A stretch of DNA of 64,000 bases from Varanus komodoensis (GCF_004798865.1 NW_025335468.1:1125472-1189471); one strand, 5' to 3'. Positions 10,590 to 23,159 are shown, counted from the first letter of the stretch. A program made the numbers and translations. Notes: generated by a model from the sequence alone, not told the origin.

Positions 10590-13220
10590 CAATACTTCAA
10601 AGAATACATTTCACAACATTAGTCAAATAACAGGCAATGATACCTAGATTTATACAGAGCAACAAAAGGCCTCATAACAATGGTGAAATATGCCATTATA
10701 AGGAAAGAAGCTGAGCTGAAAAATCTGTTGTATTTTCTTTTCCATCATCATCAGCACCATCATACAAATAAGCTACTACACTGAACTAAAAAAATATGCC
10801 TATTACTCATTTCCATGTAAAAAAATCTCACACAACTGTTATGAGATTCATACAGATTTGGAATTGGATGTTGTGGGCCTGTTAGACATTAGATACCTGC
10901 TGAAGCTATTTTTTTTTTTAATTTAGATTAACTTTTCCAGACTCAGCCAGCCATAGCATAATTTTATTTTTAAAAATTTAACCCTGTATTTTAAATATTT
11001 CCCCTGTTCTTTTTACTTGTTGGCTGTTTAGGATTTTATTGGATCTAGAGTAGTATGAGAGTTTTGTAAATAAATTGGTATTTTGTATGCAGTATGTGTT
11101 TGTGGCCTTCAGTAAGTCTGAATATAGGAAAAGACCTGCTTCAGGATGGCTGTAGACTGGCATCCTACACCATGGAAATTCCACAAGAAATCTGTGCAAA
11201 TAATAACAGAAGGTCATGGTTTTGGACCTATGGGTGGGGTGGCATTATCCTTCTGTAATGGTTTTGAGGCATAGCAAAAGACTTCTACAAAACAGCAAAA
11301 GAAGTTATTGTAGAAATGGTGGATATTCATCGACTTTTAGAATCTCCATGTAAAAAATTGTTTCCACTGTATCCAAGAGGGGTTCAGAATTTCAGTCACA
11401 GGGGCCAAACTGCAACCAGCAATCAAGATAGAAGAAAGTTAGCAAGTGGGTAAGCATGGCACTGTAGTTAAAATTCACAGGAGAAATGATCCAGGGTTGT
11501 CAGCAACAAGGGGCAAGTTCAATATTGCCTGGAGCAAGTTACATAAGAGTACAGTTCGGGAGGTCTGATAAACAGTGACAGATGTGGTCTCCGGGAAATA
11601 GAGGCTAGAACTGTGCTGAATTGCTACAGATGAAGCCAATCATAGCTGCTCAGATTACCGAAAGGGGCATTTCTTAGTATGGTCACCATGTTGGAACAAA
11701 TTCTGAAGAGTTCATAGGCAATTGTTTAAAAATTGAGGTTTTCCAAGTAGTGGCTAGTCTGAATGCTGTCCCTTCAAAGCCAAACAAGAGTCTCTTTATT
11801 CTTTGTTTTGAGATCAAGAAAATGGTGGTAAAATAATGTTCCAACATCATGCAGATTACTTATACACAGAAAGTTACATCAGCAACACCACTTTCTTAAA
11901 ATACAAATGGCATTGCAGAATGGTGACAAGTTGTAGACCCCTAGATTGAAGTCAACAATTTAAAAAAAAAATCATTGTCATTCTGACGTTTGGGTACTAA
12001 AAAGATAGAATTGCTAACTCTGATGTTAGCCTACGTTTACCAGAAGATGGCACTGAAGAGTAAATCTTTCTTGAAGTTTTTTTTTATTTGATATCAGCGG
12101 GGGAGGTAGCAGAAAGACAAGGTAAAAGCTGTCATTGGCTCAGTTTCTGCTGCTAAGAAGATGCAAGTGTTCAGGATTCAATATGTTCTTCTCATGAAAT
12201 TCACAAGGCTGTGCAAGATTTTGTGCAAATGTTATGTAAACCTAGTCAGCAACCTAGTGGTAATACAGGACCAAAGAAAATACAACATCTACATTGCAAA
12301 CTAGGTTGTCCTCCCACCAAAACTGCTTGTTTGGCAGAGGCAGGCAGAAATATGCATTCCAGTTCTTCCCAAACCAAATAAGCAAGGTTCAGGGAGCATG
12401 GCACATTTGTTGCAGGAAACAACCACAAGCTAGCGTCTTCTGTTACTGAAGCCAGTAAGCAAGCCTTCCCCTCTCGCTTTCATTAAGACCTGGAAGAAAA
12501 CTTATCCAGGACATGCTCTGACTTACTGCTGCACATGAAGCTTCTGTTCTAGTAAGATTCAACCTTACAGCAGTTCTTGATGACAAAGGAATGCTATTTA
12601 GTCACCTCATTTCTATACTCCCTAGTTGCCAAAGCTTTGGGGGTAGTTCATAGTACAATACAGCATACTATAAAATCTTTAATAGGGAACAATTCTTAAC
12701 AGCTTGTGATCATCAAAAAGAATTACAGGTAACACTACCATGACCTGATTTTTTCAACCAATGTTAAAGCACCCCATCATATACTGTCAAATGCCAAGCA
12801 TAGAGGAAAGGATTTACCTAGCCCTGAAAAGAAGACACAGTTGGTGCCAGGTGGGTCTCAGTGGGGCAGGCTTTCCACAGTCATGGGGCTGCCATCAAGA
12901 AGGCTAACTCCCTTGTTGCAGTCCTCTGAGTCTCCCTCAAAGACGACGCTTGGAAGAGGTCCCTAGATGTTGCTTACACTAACTAAAGGAGGTAGCTATA
13001 AAACAACCAGCCAGTTCTTTGCAGCATTAGGCCAGAGTAGCTCATGTACTGCTGCTTGACTCTTCATAAAATCTTCCTGGTCAAGCATACTTAGTAGTCT
13101 GAGCAGTGGAATTGCCAGTGTCACACATATATTCTTCTTCTCTAGTCAAGAACTTTCACCAGAGCTTGGTAACAGCACCCAGGCCAAAACTTAGTTTGAT
13201 GACAGTTTGAACTGTAGCTC
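10590..13220. other. Intergenic stretch without recognised genes
   Basis: Mostly unique AT-rich sequence. The only notable item is the CTCF-like motif at 12040. Short open frames here show no domain or splice support. Confidence 0.5.
12040..12055 (+). promoter_or_regulatory. CTCF-like motif
   Basis: ccagaagatggcactg agrees with the CTCF core (CCASYAGRKGGCRSY) except at one position. It is an isolated site, so occupancy is unknown. Confidence 0.3.
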
Positions 13221-13263
13221 AGGACTTCTTGTTGCCTCGGGCACATGGGCAACAAGAAGTTCT
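13221..13263. repeat. 16-bp inverted repeat hairpin
   Basis: Arms aggacttcttgttgcc (13221-13236) and ggcaacaagaagttct (13248-13263) pair at 15 of 16 positions around an 11-base loop. No target duplication or known transposon ends were found. Confidence 0.8.
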
Positions 13264-13964
13264 TTTCTTGGACTGCATGTTAGTGTAGCCTGGAAGCACA
13301 GTTCTCCACCCATGTCTATTCTTGTCTGTTCAGGGACACTGGTCCCCTGGGCTCACGCTCTATACTAGCTTTCAATATGTGAGGATCTAACACAAACATG
13401 TCTTTAATACTTCTACTTGGGTGTAAAAAAAGCAAAAGCAACCACAACAATGATACAAACAGAAAAAACTGACACTCCTTTTTGAGCTGGGTTGATAAGT
13501 CATGGCATATAAAGGCTCTCATCTTTTATACACACATGCAGAAGAAAACTAAGTTTAAATCAGTGAGAGTTGAATATGGATAAATATTGGGCTGTAAGTT
13601 TGCAAACGGTGCTGACAGGCACAAACAAGCCTGGGCTCCCCCCCAAAAAATTATCTTTGCTGCTCTCATGCATGATTTTGTATTATTTATGGTTGTGCTT
13701 TTGTTTAGCAAGACATGCAAGAAAGGGTCCTTTCTGGAAGGAAATGGCCAGTAAAAGTGGTGAGTCACCATGGAATGAAGTGCAAAATTAAAGGCACCAG
13801 TGACAACGTATACCAGTTACTGTGTATTTATGATTTGTTTTTCATTAAGCCATGATATAGCACTGTGTAGAGTAATTCAAATTGTTGTTATAGTTATTAC
13901 TGCTGCTGCCACTTCTACATTTATATCACATTTTGTTCTTTTCACAAGGTAACTTAAATGATTC

Positions 13965-14145
13965 ACTTCTCCATTTTATCTTCACAACAACCTTTGAGCT
14001 AGGTTAGGCTGAGTCAGTGACAAGGCCAAAGTACCCAGTGAGTTTTATTTATTTATTTATTTAAAACATTTCTGTGCCGCCCCCATCTCAACATTTATGG
14101 CTAATGCTGGGTCTAGGACCCAGATTCCCTGATTTCTAGTCTGCA
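13965..14145 (-). mobile_element. MIR-like tRNA SINE, old, interrupted
   Basis: The body phrase 'aacctttgagctaggttagg' and 'ggccaaagtacccagtgag' match the same SINE class as the copy at 3765-4005, in the same orientation. After an interruption the sequence resumes with a weak tRNA-like part ('tgggtctaggacccag'). Confidence 0.55.
14041..14094 (-). mobile_element. LINE tail piece inside the SINE
   Basis: tttatttatttatttattta followed by 'ctgtgccgcccccatctcaac' is the same LINE 3'-tail motif as at 5413-5478. It splits the SINE body, so it is a later insertion or recombination product. Confidence 0.5.
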
Positions 14146-14399
14146 TGGTCTCCTTGCCCTAAGGAACCATACCCTCTAAATCTCAGTGAAAGGAAGACAA
14201 TGGAGGAAGGAAAAGAGAAGACAGAAATAAGGGAAATATACATAAACACAGTCACATATACTTAGGCATGGACCTAGCTCACCCACAGTAACATCTGAGG
14301 GTACAAGTTGAGTACAGATTGTTGCTGAATTGCAAGTGATCATTATATGTGAGCCTTGTGCTATAATTTAATTATGGCCTGTAAACTATAAACTGTGGA

Positions 14400-14800
14400 T
14401 TTTATTCCTGAACTGTTTTCAGGCTTCCAAGAAGAGCTTAAACCAAGAGTGGGAAAAATCGTGCTTTTATACGCTTAGCAGTGTTTTTATACATTTAGCT
14501 TTTCGCAATGATTAGATGTAGAAAAACTTCATGCAGAAAACATTCTATTACTTGTGTACACAAGTATCTTAACTTACACTTCAGATGTCAAAATAACTGG
14601 CTCTAGGTTTATCTTTTACACATTCTGACCTTCTTGGCAAATGTTTATCTCATATTTTTGACTCCCTTATGTCTTTTTCTGATAGAGCCCTAAATAACTG
14701 ACACTTGTTTGGTCATCAGGAAAAATTTGTATTCTTATGTCCTTCCTTCTGGAAAAGAAAATCCGCCCTGGAAAATCCTTAGAGAATTCTTGAGCCACAT
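14400..14800 (-). repeat. LTR-like repeat, downstream copy
   Basis: This copy matches the repeat at 18430-18900 over the U3 part and carries TATA-like tataaaa motifs on the minus strand. The part beyond the TATA box diverges from its partner, so its lower edge is approximate. Confidence 0.6.
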
Positions 14801-16267
14801 GATCAATAATGTCTTATGGGGCAATCCATACCCATAGTATGCATATGAAACTGCCAGCAGACCATGCTAACACTCTGGGACATCTGCTAGGGATGGGGCA
14901 CAGGTCTATCTCCTCTGGAGTTTGAGAAAAGGATGGCAGTCCATTTGTCTGGGCATGTGAATTGTCTGCTTCACGCAGCCTGTTCTTGAATCTGTTATGA
15001 TGAATCTGGGTAGGACTGTCTTTAATTCAAATGGCAGAAGGGTTGACAAGGTAACTTTCAAAGTGCTGTTTCTGTACATACAGAAGTGTTGTTTCTTGCT
15101 TCCATTCGATCTTGCAGCAAAATGTCAGTTTTTTCCTGCAATTTGCTCCTTGGACTTGCAAGTCTTGCCTAGCTCCTCTTTCTCTTGGAGAGTCAGTTGC
15201 GGGTACTTTTGTATTGCTGATCTGCTTCAAGGTGGTCCACAGGCCTCATAAGTTTCTTTAATTCACTGACCACTCTCCTCTGATAAGGGATCACAGGCAT
15301 AAACACAGGAGCTTCTGGGTTGTAATTGTTGGAGAGTTAGGAAAGTTAGCTTGCTGTTGAGCTCTCAGTGCCTGATCCTTGACTCTGAGTCTGGACTTTG
15401 GCTCCGGGACTGGCCTTTATGCATGGATCTAGCATCCAGATTCTTTTGCCTTCACAGTGATTCTTGTCACCAAGATCACTTAGAATGGTTCTTCTCACCT
15501 GGGCATCAGGAATTTCTTCTTTTGCAGGCTTTGGGGATTGGAAAGGCAGCATAACCTTTGTTGTTAAAGCAAAATTTGAACTTGTCTCAGGAATTTATTG
15601 CAGTGGAAATCAGCTTTTTCCACAGGGGAGAGGTTACTAGCACAGCACCCTGCCCTCTGACCCTATTTTCTATGGGTGCAAGAGGTTCCTTATGGTGTAA
15701 CTCAGCTGCTTCTAGTGCTTCCACCACTGTAGTCTTTGGCATCGGATTGCAGCCTGAGAACTTGCAATGGACTTTTACGCCAGAGCGGAAGGAAATATTT
15801 TCTCTGTTTTTATATGCACCCAGTCTCTGTTGAAATGGATGGCACAGTTCAACTGGTTTCTAAGAGTACACAGCTTAAACTTAAATGAAGTGCCTTCCCA
15901 GACTTCATTAGAGCTTGCAATAATAGACTATTACTTCACCTGGCAACAGAATACTCTGGAGAAGAACATTAGTTGGGGAAGAAATAGTTGGAAAAAAATT
16001 GGAGAAGATACAAAGTATCTAACCATTTTAACTCTTTCCTATAGCAGAAGTCTCTTTAGCTCTGTCTTAAAGGTTCTGTTTCTATTCCAGCCAATGCAAG
16101 GTGATAATGAAAATAGGACCTTCTTCTGCCATCCATTTTGCCTAAAGAAAAATATGCCTCTCTGGTTGAGTTTATGGACATACCATAAAAAAACACACCC
16201 CTTGGTTACCAGGATGTTTTTCCGCATCTTTACCTAAGTGAACCACACATTTAATCACAGCTACATA

Positions 16268-16405
16268 CACCAATTCATAGATTCACAGTATAATAGGGTG
16301 GTAAGAGGCCAAGGAGGCCACCGTGTCCAATGCCCTACTGGTGAAAAACACCACAGTGACACCATCCCACTCAAATAACTGTCCAGTTCAGCCTGTATAA
16401 CTGTA
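16268..16405 (-). mobile_element. CR1 LINE 3' end fragment inside the LTR element
   Basis: The sequence 'attcatagattcacagtata' followed by 'gaggccaaggaggccaccgt' and 'acaccatcccactcaaataa' is the antisense of the conserved CR1 3' region also seen at 39.6, 39.9 and 55.7 kb. It lies within the LTR-retroelement interval, so it probably inserted after that element. Confidence 0.7.
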
Positions 16406-17766
16406 AGACAAACAACAATGCATCTTACACAAAGATCATTCTAAACATACAGAACTTCAAATTCAGCAAAGTATCTTTCATTTTTCTTATCTCAGCATTC
16501 AGTCTTGGCATTGCACTATCATGATTCAAAACATGGATTAAAGCCTTGGTCAAGGGTTGTTGTTTTTTTTAACCTTGCTCAAACACCAAATGTGAAAGGT
16601 AAGAAACAGTCTTCTTAGTCTTTCTTAGCAGCTGATACAGATGTGATACATGTCTTATGACATTGCTGCTTTTTTCATGCTTTGGAAAGCTTGTTTTTCT
16701 TTTTAAAAAATCCCCTAGCCTCTTACCAAGACTGCTAAGAAGGTCTTCTGTTTTAAAACAATCACCTCTCAACACACATGTTCTCCATGAGGCAATATAA
16801 GCTTTGAACACTGTACATTCTCCCTCTTTCTTCCAGAACCCTCTTGCCTCCCAAGCCATCACTGTTTTGCACACACATTTTCCTCTTTTGAGTGTTAGTC
16901 TACTTTTTTCCTTCTTGTGAGCATTAGTCTAGGTCTGCCCCTGTCCCAGGGGAATTCACCCTGTCTGGAATAAATTCTCTTGTCCTGTGACTGAAAGCAC
17001 AGCCAATCCAACTCTCAAAGGCACTTGCACTTTGCTCATGCTCAAGAGCAGCACATGTGCTACTTCTGCAATTCTCACAAGTACTAATTTTCTTCTAGTG
17101 AATCTCTTTGTAGCAGTATGATCTAGCTACATTTTTCTTAAACTCAAACTGCCTTTTCCCAAAATCATCAGCAATTTCTTCAATACCTGCTGCATTCTTT
17201 TGCTCATCTTTACTGCTTTTTAGTTCTTCTCTTTTATGCACCAAAACGGTTTTTCACTGGCCAAGATCTGGGGAAAGGAAAAATTTCATACACACTCGGA
17301 TCACTTGCTCTGTCTTGCATGGCTTTTCTCACAGTCATTCTTGCCCCTGATCAAGAGCCTTCTTCAGCTGGACTCAGCCTTGCTTGAATTCTGACAATGA
17401 CCTCATGAAACTACACAAACACACCACCCCCGCACAAATCTGAAAGTCCTTTTAAATATCCATTAACACCATTGTTTTCAACAACACACCAAAACATACA
17501 AGCCATAAGGATAATTTGAACAAAGAAACCATATTTTCCCTTCTCTTCTTTCTTGTCCTCCTTAGCCTAGAATAGGCTTGAGAGAAACTGCTGCAGCATT
17601 GCTGCTTTAATACACCCCAACAAAAGAAAAAAAAAAAGATTATACTCAGTCAGGAGGAAAAATAATTTACTTAGTGCATGCCTTGGCTCTACTAAAATCC
17701 TTTTCTTCTTAGGACAAAGGAAACCTGTTTCTGTTTCTCCTTTCCCAGGGAATTGACTTGTGTCCT

Positions 17767-17845
17767 GGGACTCAAACCTATGCATAGCCATCTGGCCAGG
17801 ATAGTGTAGGCAGGACTTGAACCTGCCATGCACGGGACTCAAACC
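17767..17845 (-). other. Cluster of three tRNA B-box-like motifs
   Basis: On the minus strand ggtttgagtccc (17834-17845), ggttcaagtcc (17813-17823) and ggtttgagtccc (17767-17778) all follow the pol III B-box GGTTCRANTCC. The middle one is an exact match and the others have one change. They lie within 80 bp inside the LTR-retroelement interval. No full tRNA cloverleaf is visible. They may be remnants of a tRNA-related leader or of a small tandem repeat. Confidence 0.6.
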
Positions 17846-18429
17846 TGTACCATTAGTCCTGTTCCCTTTTCTGTTCAAAGCACAGCCACAAGATTAAGAT
17901 GTTGTGAAGCAACCTCTTGCATGCCAGCCACTTTGTGTACACTCATCCACCAGTCAATCCAGACCCCAGCATGCTATCGCACAGCAGGAGGTGTGTCTTG
18001 AATCTGGGAACTGGTCTCAGAGTGTGCGTAGCACTTTTTCCTGCTTTCCACAATTCAGTTTTGCACCTCGGGGCTGGCATCCTACTAATTTTACTGCCAC
18101 ATGGAGTCCCCTGGAGATTGCTTGGCTGACTCAAAAGTTACCATGTGGTGCCTACACAGAACATACATGGCACATGCAGATACACAGGGCAGACAAACAC
18201 TGAGACATCTTAACAACCAACTCAAAGGGTAGGTGCTGTTGCTGGATTTAGGTTCTTTTTTTTTTCCTGGGCAATTGCTGGTCCCATGGACAACCCTTAT
18301 TGCCAGCACATGGTCCTGGCTGCTGGGCAAGGCTTCTTTAAATGAAGGATGCATGCTGCATTGCTTCAGAGCAAAATCCATGGCCAGAGAAGCAGATGGG
18401 TCCTGGTGGAGTTGCCAAATTTGTTGAGG

Positions 18430-18900
18430 ACAAAAAAGAGAGACAGACAGACAGACAGACAGCACCAGAAAGTAAATTTATGCTAAAAAGACTCTTTATT
18501 GTAGGTGCACACCAATGATAGAGAGCAAGCCCATCTCCAGCTGAGACCAGCTGCCACGGCCATCATGCACACTGCTTTTATGTGTTTCACTGTTTGCCCT
18601 GATCAGATGTAGAAAAGCATCATGCAGAAAACATTGTTACTTTTGTACAAGGTTATTTTAACCTACACTTCTGGTGTCAAAACAGCTGGCTCCAGGCTTA
18701 TCTTTTACACTTTCTGACCTTCTTGCCAGAAGTTTATCTTATATTTTCAACTCTTTTATGTCTCTTTCAGATAGAGCCCTAAATTACTGGCACTTGTTGC
18801 TTGGTCACCAGAAAAAAAATTATATTCTTCACTCTTTCTTCAGCTGCTCTATTTGCAATGAAGAACTAATGCCCGAGCAAATCCTCCCTGCCACCCCGCA
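18430..18900 (-). repeat. LTR-like repeat, upstream copy
   Basis: Read on the minus strand, a U3-like part leads to a TATA-like acataaaagcag, then caataaagagtc (poly(A) signal, about 18497), then a U5-like stretch containing a (GTCT)n run at 18441-18462. The matching copy lies at 14400-14800. Boundaries are approximate. Confidence 0.62.
18441..18462. repeat. (GACA)n microsatellite
   Basis: About five GACA units, inside the U5-like end of the LTR. A second short (GACA)n lies at 20679-20701. Confidence 0.85.
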
Positions 18901-19239
18901 CTTCTCCTAATTTATTTGTGTTTTGTATTACGTCTTTTAGCTTGTAACACTGAAATCCAGGACTGTCTTAATATTAATCTTTGCAAACCACTCTGGAAGC
19001 CTTTTTGTGTGTGTGTGTGGGGGGGGGGGGGGAAGGCAGGAGAACAAAGCAAAAACGGTTCAAAAGAAACAATAAATGACAGTGTTCTACTTCAGAGACC
19101 CAAAGATACCATCGTGTCTTCCACTGCAGTTAACACAAGCAGAAAGAGGCGAGACATTCAGAGCTGCTAGAAATACCACCAGCATATAGCTATGTGCACA
19201 CGTGCACTGCTAATCACGTTCTGGACTGTACCACATAAA

Positions 19240-19405
19240 AGGAAGAAAAATAGCTCCCTTAAGAGCAAAGGGGCATGTGCAATAAACAGAGTCCTTCCCA
19301 CGGCAAAGGTTTAAACCCTCCTTGAAGGAGTAATAGCCCCGTGCAAGACAGGGCTCTGTTCAGGTCAAAGGTTTAAGTGTTCCTTGGAGGAGCAATAGCC
19401 AGGCA
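19240..19405. repeat. Diverged tandem duplication, period about 62 bp
   Basis: 'ggcaaaggtttaaaccctcc' (from 19302) with 'gaaggagtaatagcccc' recurs as 'ggtcaaaggtttaagtgttc' (from 19363) with 'ggaggagcaatagccagg'. A partial third copy may precede them. Such repeats occur in LTR U3 regions, but nothing else here proves an LTR. Confidence 0.6.
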
Positions 19406-20029
19406 CACCTGGAAGAATGGTGGGATTAAGTTCAAGGTTGCCCATTCATTGCACACCTGGCCAGCAGAGACAAGAGGAAGAGGAGGCAGAGCTGGGCCCC
19501 ACACTGCCCACTCACCTTTTTTGCTTTCTGTCCCACTCTGAATTCTGATGTGTTATCCTTCAAGGTCTGGAGAAAGCCTCCAAGATATTCAACACTATTT
19601 AGCTTCCCTCGTTAAACACCACATTAGTCAGGCAAAACCTTAATGATATAGCCTACAACATGTACAAGCAAGCTCATAATAATATCTTCTAGAAAAACTA
19701 TTCCATGGTTTTAGTGCTGGATTTGTCAACTAATAAAACTTTGTCTTGTTGCAGTTCAGCTGCTTTGTCTTTTATTAATTTAAACTCCTTGCTTTTTAAT
19801 CTATTGAATCCTGATACCTTCTTTCACATTTAGCATTTTCCTATTAATGATTTAGCATTTTAACATTAATCTGGAAGGTGGTGGCAGTAAGAGATGCACT
19901 AGCATGAGGTCCTAACTAGCACTAGAAAAATGACGGCTGAGTAAAGAACTTGCTTTAGAGTGTTACTAGTAATGTATCACATGGTTTGTGTGTTACCTGC
20001 AACATATTACTTGCAAAAGTGTGACAAGT

Positions 20030-20095
20030 TAACTTGTTGGAGGGGAAGATAGTGCAACCTTATGTAAAGAAGTGGTGCCTGTTACCTTAATGTAA
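20030..20095 (+). mobile_element. Small L2 fragment
   Basis: 'gttggaggggaagatagtgc' and 'tatgtaaagaagtggtgcct' are nearly the same as 23475-23535, in the upstream part of an L2 reverse-transcriptase region. Only about 65 bp are recognisable. Confidence 0.6.
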
Positions 20096-20099
20096 AGTG

Positions 20100-21837
20100 A
20101 AAGGCAGACAGATAAGAGGAAGTGGAGGGGCATTTTGATATGCATATCCCTGGCCAGCAACTGGTTCTCCTGAATGGATCCATTTGCAAAGTGAGTCAGG
20201 GGTGGTGGCCTAGTGCCTCAGCCTCATCTGCTAAGATGAATTGTGCCTCTTGTTCCTCTTGGCTGGCAACTTGAGAGCAGCAACCCACAAGCTCTGGATT
20301 TAGCTCTGGATATCAAGTTACTGATCCTGTTGTGTTTAGTTCCCGATTGTTTTGTAGCTTACCTAATTTCTTGAATTTTTATGGGCCTTGCTTGTTTCAC
20401 ACCTTTGTCATACTACTATAATTGACTGGCAGTGACAAAAGGTATGGCTGTAGATACAGAAGTCTGCTGCCTGCAGAAAACTGCTGGTTTAAAATGGATT
20501 TTCTAAAGTTGTGCAGCACTTTCTGAAATCTTTCCCTGAACAAGAGACAGAATGAAAATATTCAAGCTAGATAATTATTAATATAGGAAGGTATATCCCA
20601 CCTTTCTTGTGTTGATGCATCACTCAGAGCAGCTTTAACCAAGTTAAAAACCAGTGACAGAATATGCTTCTTTGAAAAGACAGACAGACAGACAGACAGA
20701 AAGCAAGAAATAGCAATCCCATGGCAAAGACCACCAAAAAAATACTTAGCAGACAAGAGCCTGCCAGGATAGCCATGTTGTACCAAATGAACAAAAGACA
20801 TTTGGAGAAGGGTCCACCTGTCCCTTCATAATATTCTTTCAGGAAATGTGCATAAGAGTGCTCACTATTGGGTCTAATAAACAGTACTTATATGTATGTC
20901 ATACATTACTATTACTATTTAGCAGGTGCATTAAAAAAAAGACTTCTCAATAATTCTAAAAGCCTGCAAAAATGGTCAGTTAATATGCTTAGCTCCTGCT
21001 TCTATTTTTCTTGGCCATGCCAGTATCTAACTCCAGAAACTTAGATGTTAAGGTCCTAAAGAAATTGACAGGAGCTGAAAATTATTTAACAATCACAAAA
21101 GGCAAAGACAGATATTTGCACCACTTAGTAATAATAACTTCAAATATTGAGATAATTGGACAATTGAAATGGAGCTAACTAGTTTGCACAAGGGAAAAGT
21201 TAAGTGCTTAAGGTCAGAGGCTGCAAACTCACAGGCCACAAGGCTTCTGCAGTATCCTGTGGAAAAAACAATCCCATAGAAATAATGTAATTATTTGTGA
21301 AACTGCTAGGAAACTGCAAATTATTATTAGACACCAAAAATACCAATGATGCACTAGCATTTCTGGCCATACGCAGAATACTGATTAGCCAACGGGAAGG
21401 GATATTTTATCTGTGATATGGTCTTGGTTTTGTTTGCCAGTCTTGCTGTGTTAATGAAACCACATGCACACATGTACATTGTGTATAAACCTCTCAGGTG
21501 TATATCATAATTTTAACAAAGGCAGGTATGGATGCAGCTAGAACACCATCTAGTCACAGTACTAGTAATACAATAAGCTTTCATCTTATGTTCCCTGAGG
21601 ATGTGGACAAATATCTGGAGGGGTGAGGCCTACCACTTTAGATCCTTGCCCTTCCTGGTTGCTGAAACTGGCCATGACAGGACTAGAGACTTAGAAGGAC
21701 GGAGGTGAAAGTAGATATAGTTATTCTCCCCACCCCCACCCCCAAAAAAGATGGCAGAAGAAACTTAGTCTGAGCCCAGTAAATTAGCTGGGATTTGCAT
21801 GCCTTTTTCCTGTCTGAACTTGCATTGGACTGTGTTT
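20100..21837. other. Intergenic stretch without recognised genes
   Basis: It contains a short (GACA)n run at 20679-20701 and AT-rich sequence. I see no exon or structured RNA. Confidence 0.5.
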
Positions 21838-21900
21838 TATTTATTTATTTAGAAAATGTCTATGCCGCCTCATTTGCCGAAGCCTCAGGGCAGCTTTTAC
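21838..21900 (-). mobile_element. LINE 3'-tail fragment
   Basis: tttatttatttatttagaaa followed by 'ctatgccgcctcatttgccg' and 'aagcctcagggcagc' is the antisense L2-type tail motif, as at 5413 and 14041. Confidence 0.55.
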
Positions 21901-22079
21901 AGGCTCAGTTCTGTGCATGTTTAGACAGAGTAAGTCCTACAACACTCAGAATTCCCCAACCAATTGTAATATGGTTTTCTATCTAAATATGCATAGAGTT
22001 GTGCTTTAAATAATTAAACTATCAGATTTTCTGTTCTGGAATACAGTGGTAGAACATGGAGGCTTTAAAAGCACTGATT

Positions 22080-22870
22080 ATTTGGATCTATTCCAACCTG
22101 TTTTCAGGTCTGGGTTTCAAATGAATACAACTGTGGTTGCCATTGTGGGTGACTTACACCAGGAAATACACAAGAGAAATGCACGCTATTGGTTCTCCTG
22201 GACTTCTCAGCTATTTTTGATATGATTGCTGTAGTATCCTTCTAAGCTGTCTGGCCAGAACGGGAGGCAAATTTTATTGTAGCTCTAGTCTTCTCTGAAG
22301 CATTGGTCCCACAAGGGATGCTGGGGCAGGGGGGGATCTTCTGTTGCAGCCCATGAAATCACTTGCAGAAGTTGTCCAGAAGCTTGAGCTGAAGTGTCAT
22401 CAATGTGTATGTAACATGTAGTTCTACCTTGTGTTTATAGCTGCTTACCCCAGGGAGACAGTGGAACTCTTGAAGGGGTGGAGGTGATCTGTGTGAACAA
22501 GTTGAAGCTTACTCCAGACAAGATGTAAGTTTTGTGAAAATGGCGACTTTGGATCCAGATTTGCATTTCCCTTGACAGATGAAGTTCATAGCTTTGACAT
22601 CTGACTAGACTTAGCTCTGTGTTTGGAACCTCAGGTAATAGCAACTCCTAGGAATGCCTCTAATTATCTGAGGTTGAAATGCCAGCTATGTGACTCTGTC
22701 TAGAGGAGGGATCTAGCCTCAGCTCCCCATCCAATAGTGACATCCACATTAGACTGCTCTGATACGCTGTATCAGGGTGGCCTTTGCAGCTGTCTGGAAA
22801 CTTCAATGGGTACAAAATGCAGCTTCCCAGATGTTCATGCAGGTAGAATGGTTCTAGCACTTCCTAAATG
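22080..22870 (+). mobile_element. L2 LINE fragment, central reverse transcriptase
   Basis: In broken frames the sequence follows the L2 reverse transcriptase. 'ctcctggacttctcagctat' encodes LLDFSA(I)FD, motif A, whose catalytic aspartate lies in an AFD-like context. Later 'cccatgaaatcacttgcaga' follows the family MKPLAEV region, just before the usual YADD site. 'aacaagttgaagcttactcc' and 'agacaagat' encode the NKLKLxPDK signature. Many frameshifts and stops show old decay. It is a separate copy from the one at 23395-24935, because their RT segments overlap. Confidence 0.65.
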
Positions 22871-23159
22871 AATTTGTTCTCATGACAGCATTAGTGGTGT
22901 GTCCATTAATCTATCCTGAGAGATCTGTGGAACCTGATGGTGCCCTTGGGAAATTTTCCAGCAGGTAGGACAAGTGATTTCCACTGAGTCCTCTCTAGTT
23001 CTGCAGAGATTGTTCTGTTCTTGGAGCAATAGGTAATAAAACAGGTCAGACAACAACTAGAGCACAGGTGGCAGAAGTATTCCTCCAAAACCAACCAATT
23101 ACTAGTTAGAGTGCAGAAATATATTTGCCATGTAGTGAAGTGATTGCCAAAAAGGCCTG

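Larger units (their letters stand above)
14400..18900 (-). mobile_element. Old LTR-retroelement (endogenous retrovirus-like) fossil
   Basis: Two related LTR-like direct repeats lie about 4.1 kb apart, best matched at 14475-14745 and 18575-18830 and roughly 80-85% alike by eye. The minus orientation is shown by an AATAAA signal and a U5-like stretch at the high-coordinate repeat. The sequence just inside that repeat (from about 18420 downward) begins in the manner of a primer-binding site. No clearly recognisable gag or pol domain was identified inside, so it is badly broken or non-autonomous. The repeat divergence implies an old insertion. Two independent related LTRs are possible. The family is unresolved. 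Confidence 0.6.

Noticed and set aside
15346-16237. Several open frames between 15.3 and 16.2 kb, up to 156 residues
   Set aside because: They lie in the LTR fossil interval on both strands and show no recognisable family. I treat them as chance or fossil sequence.
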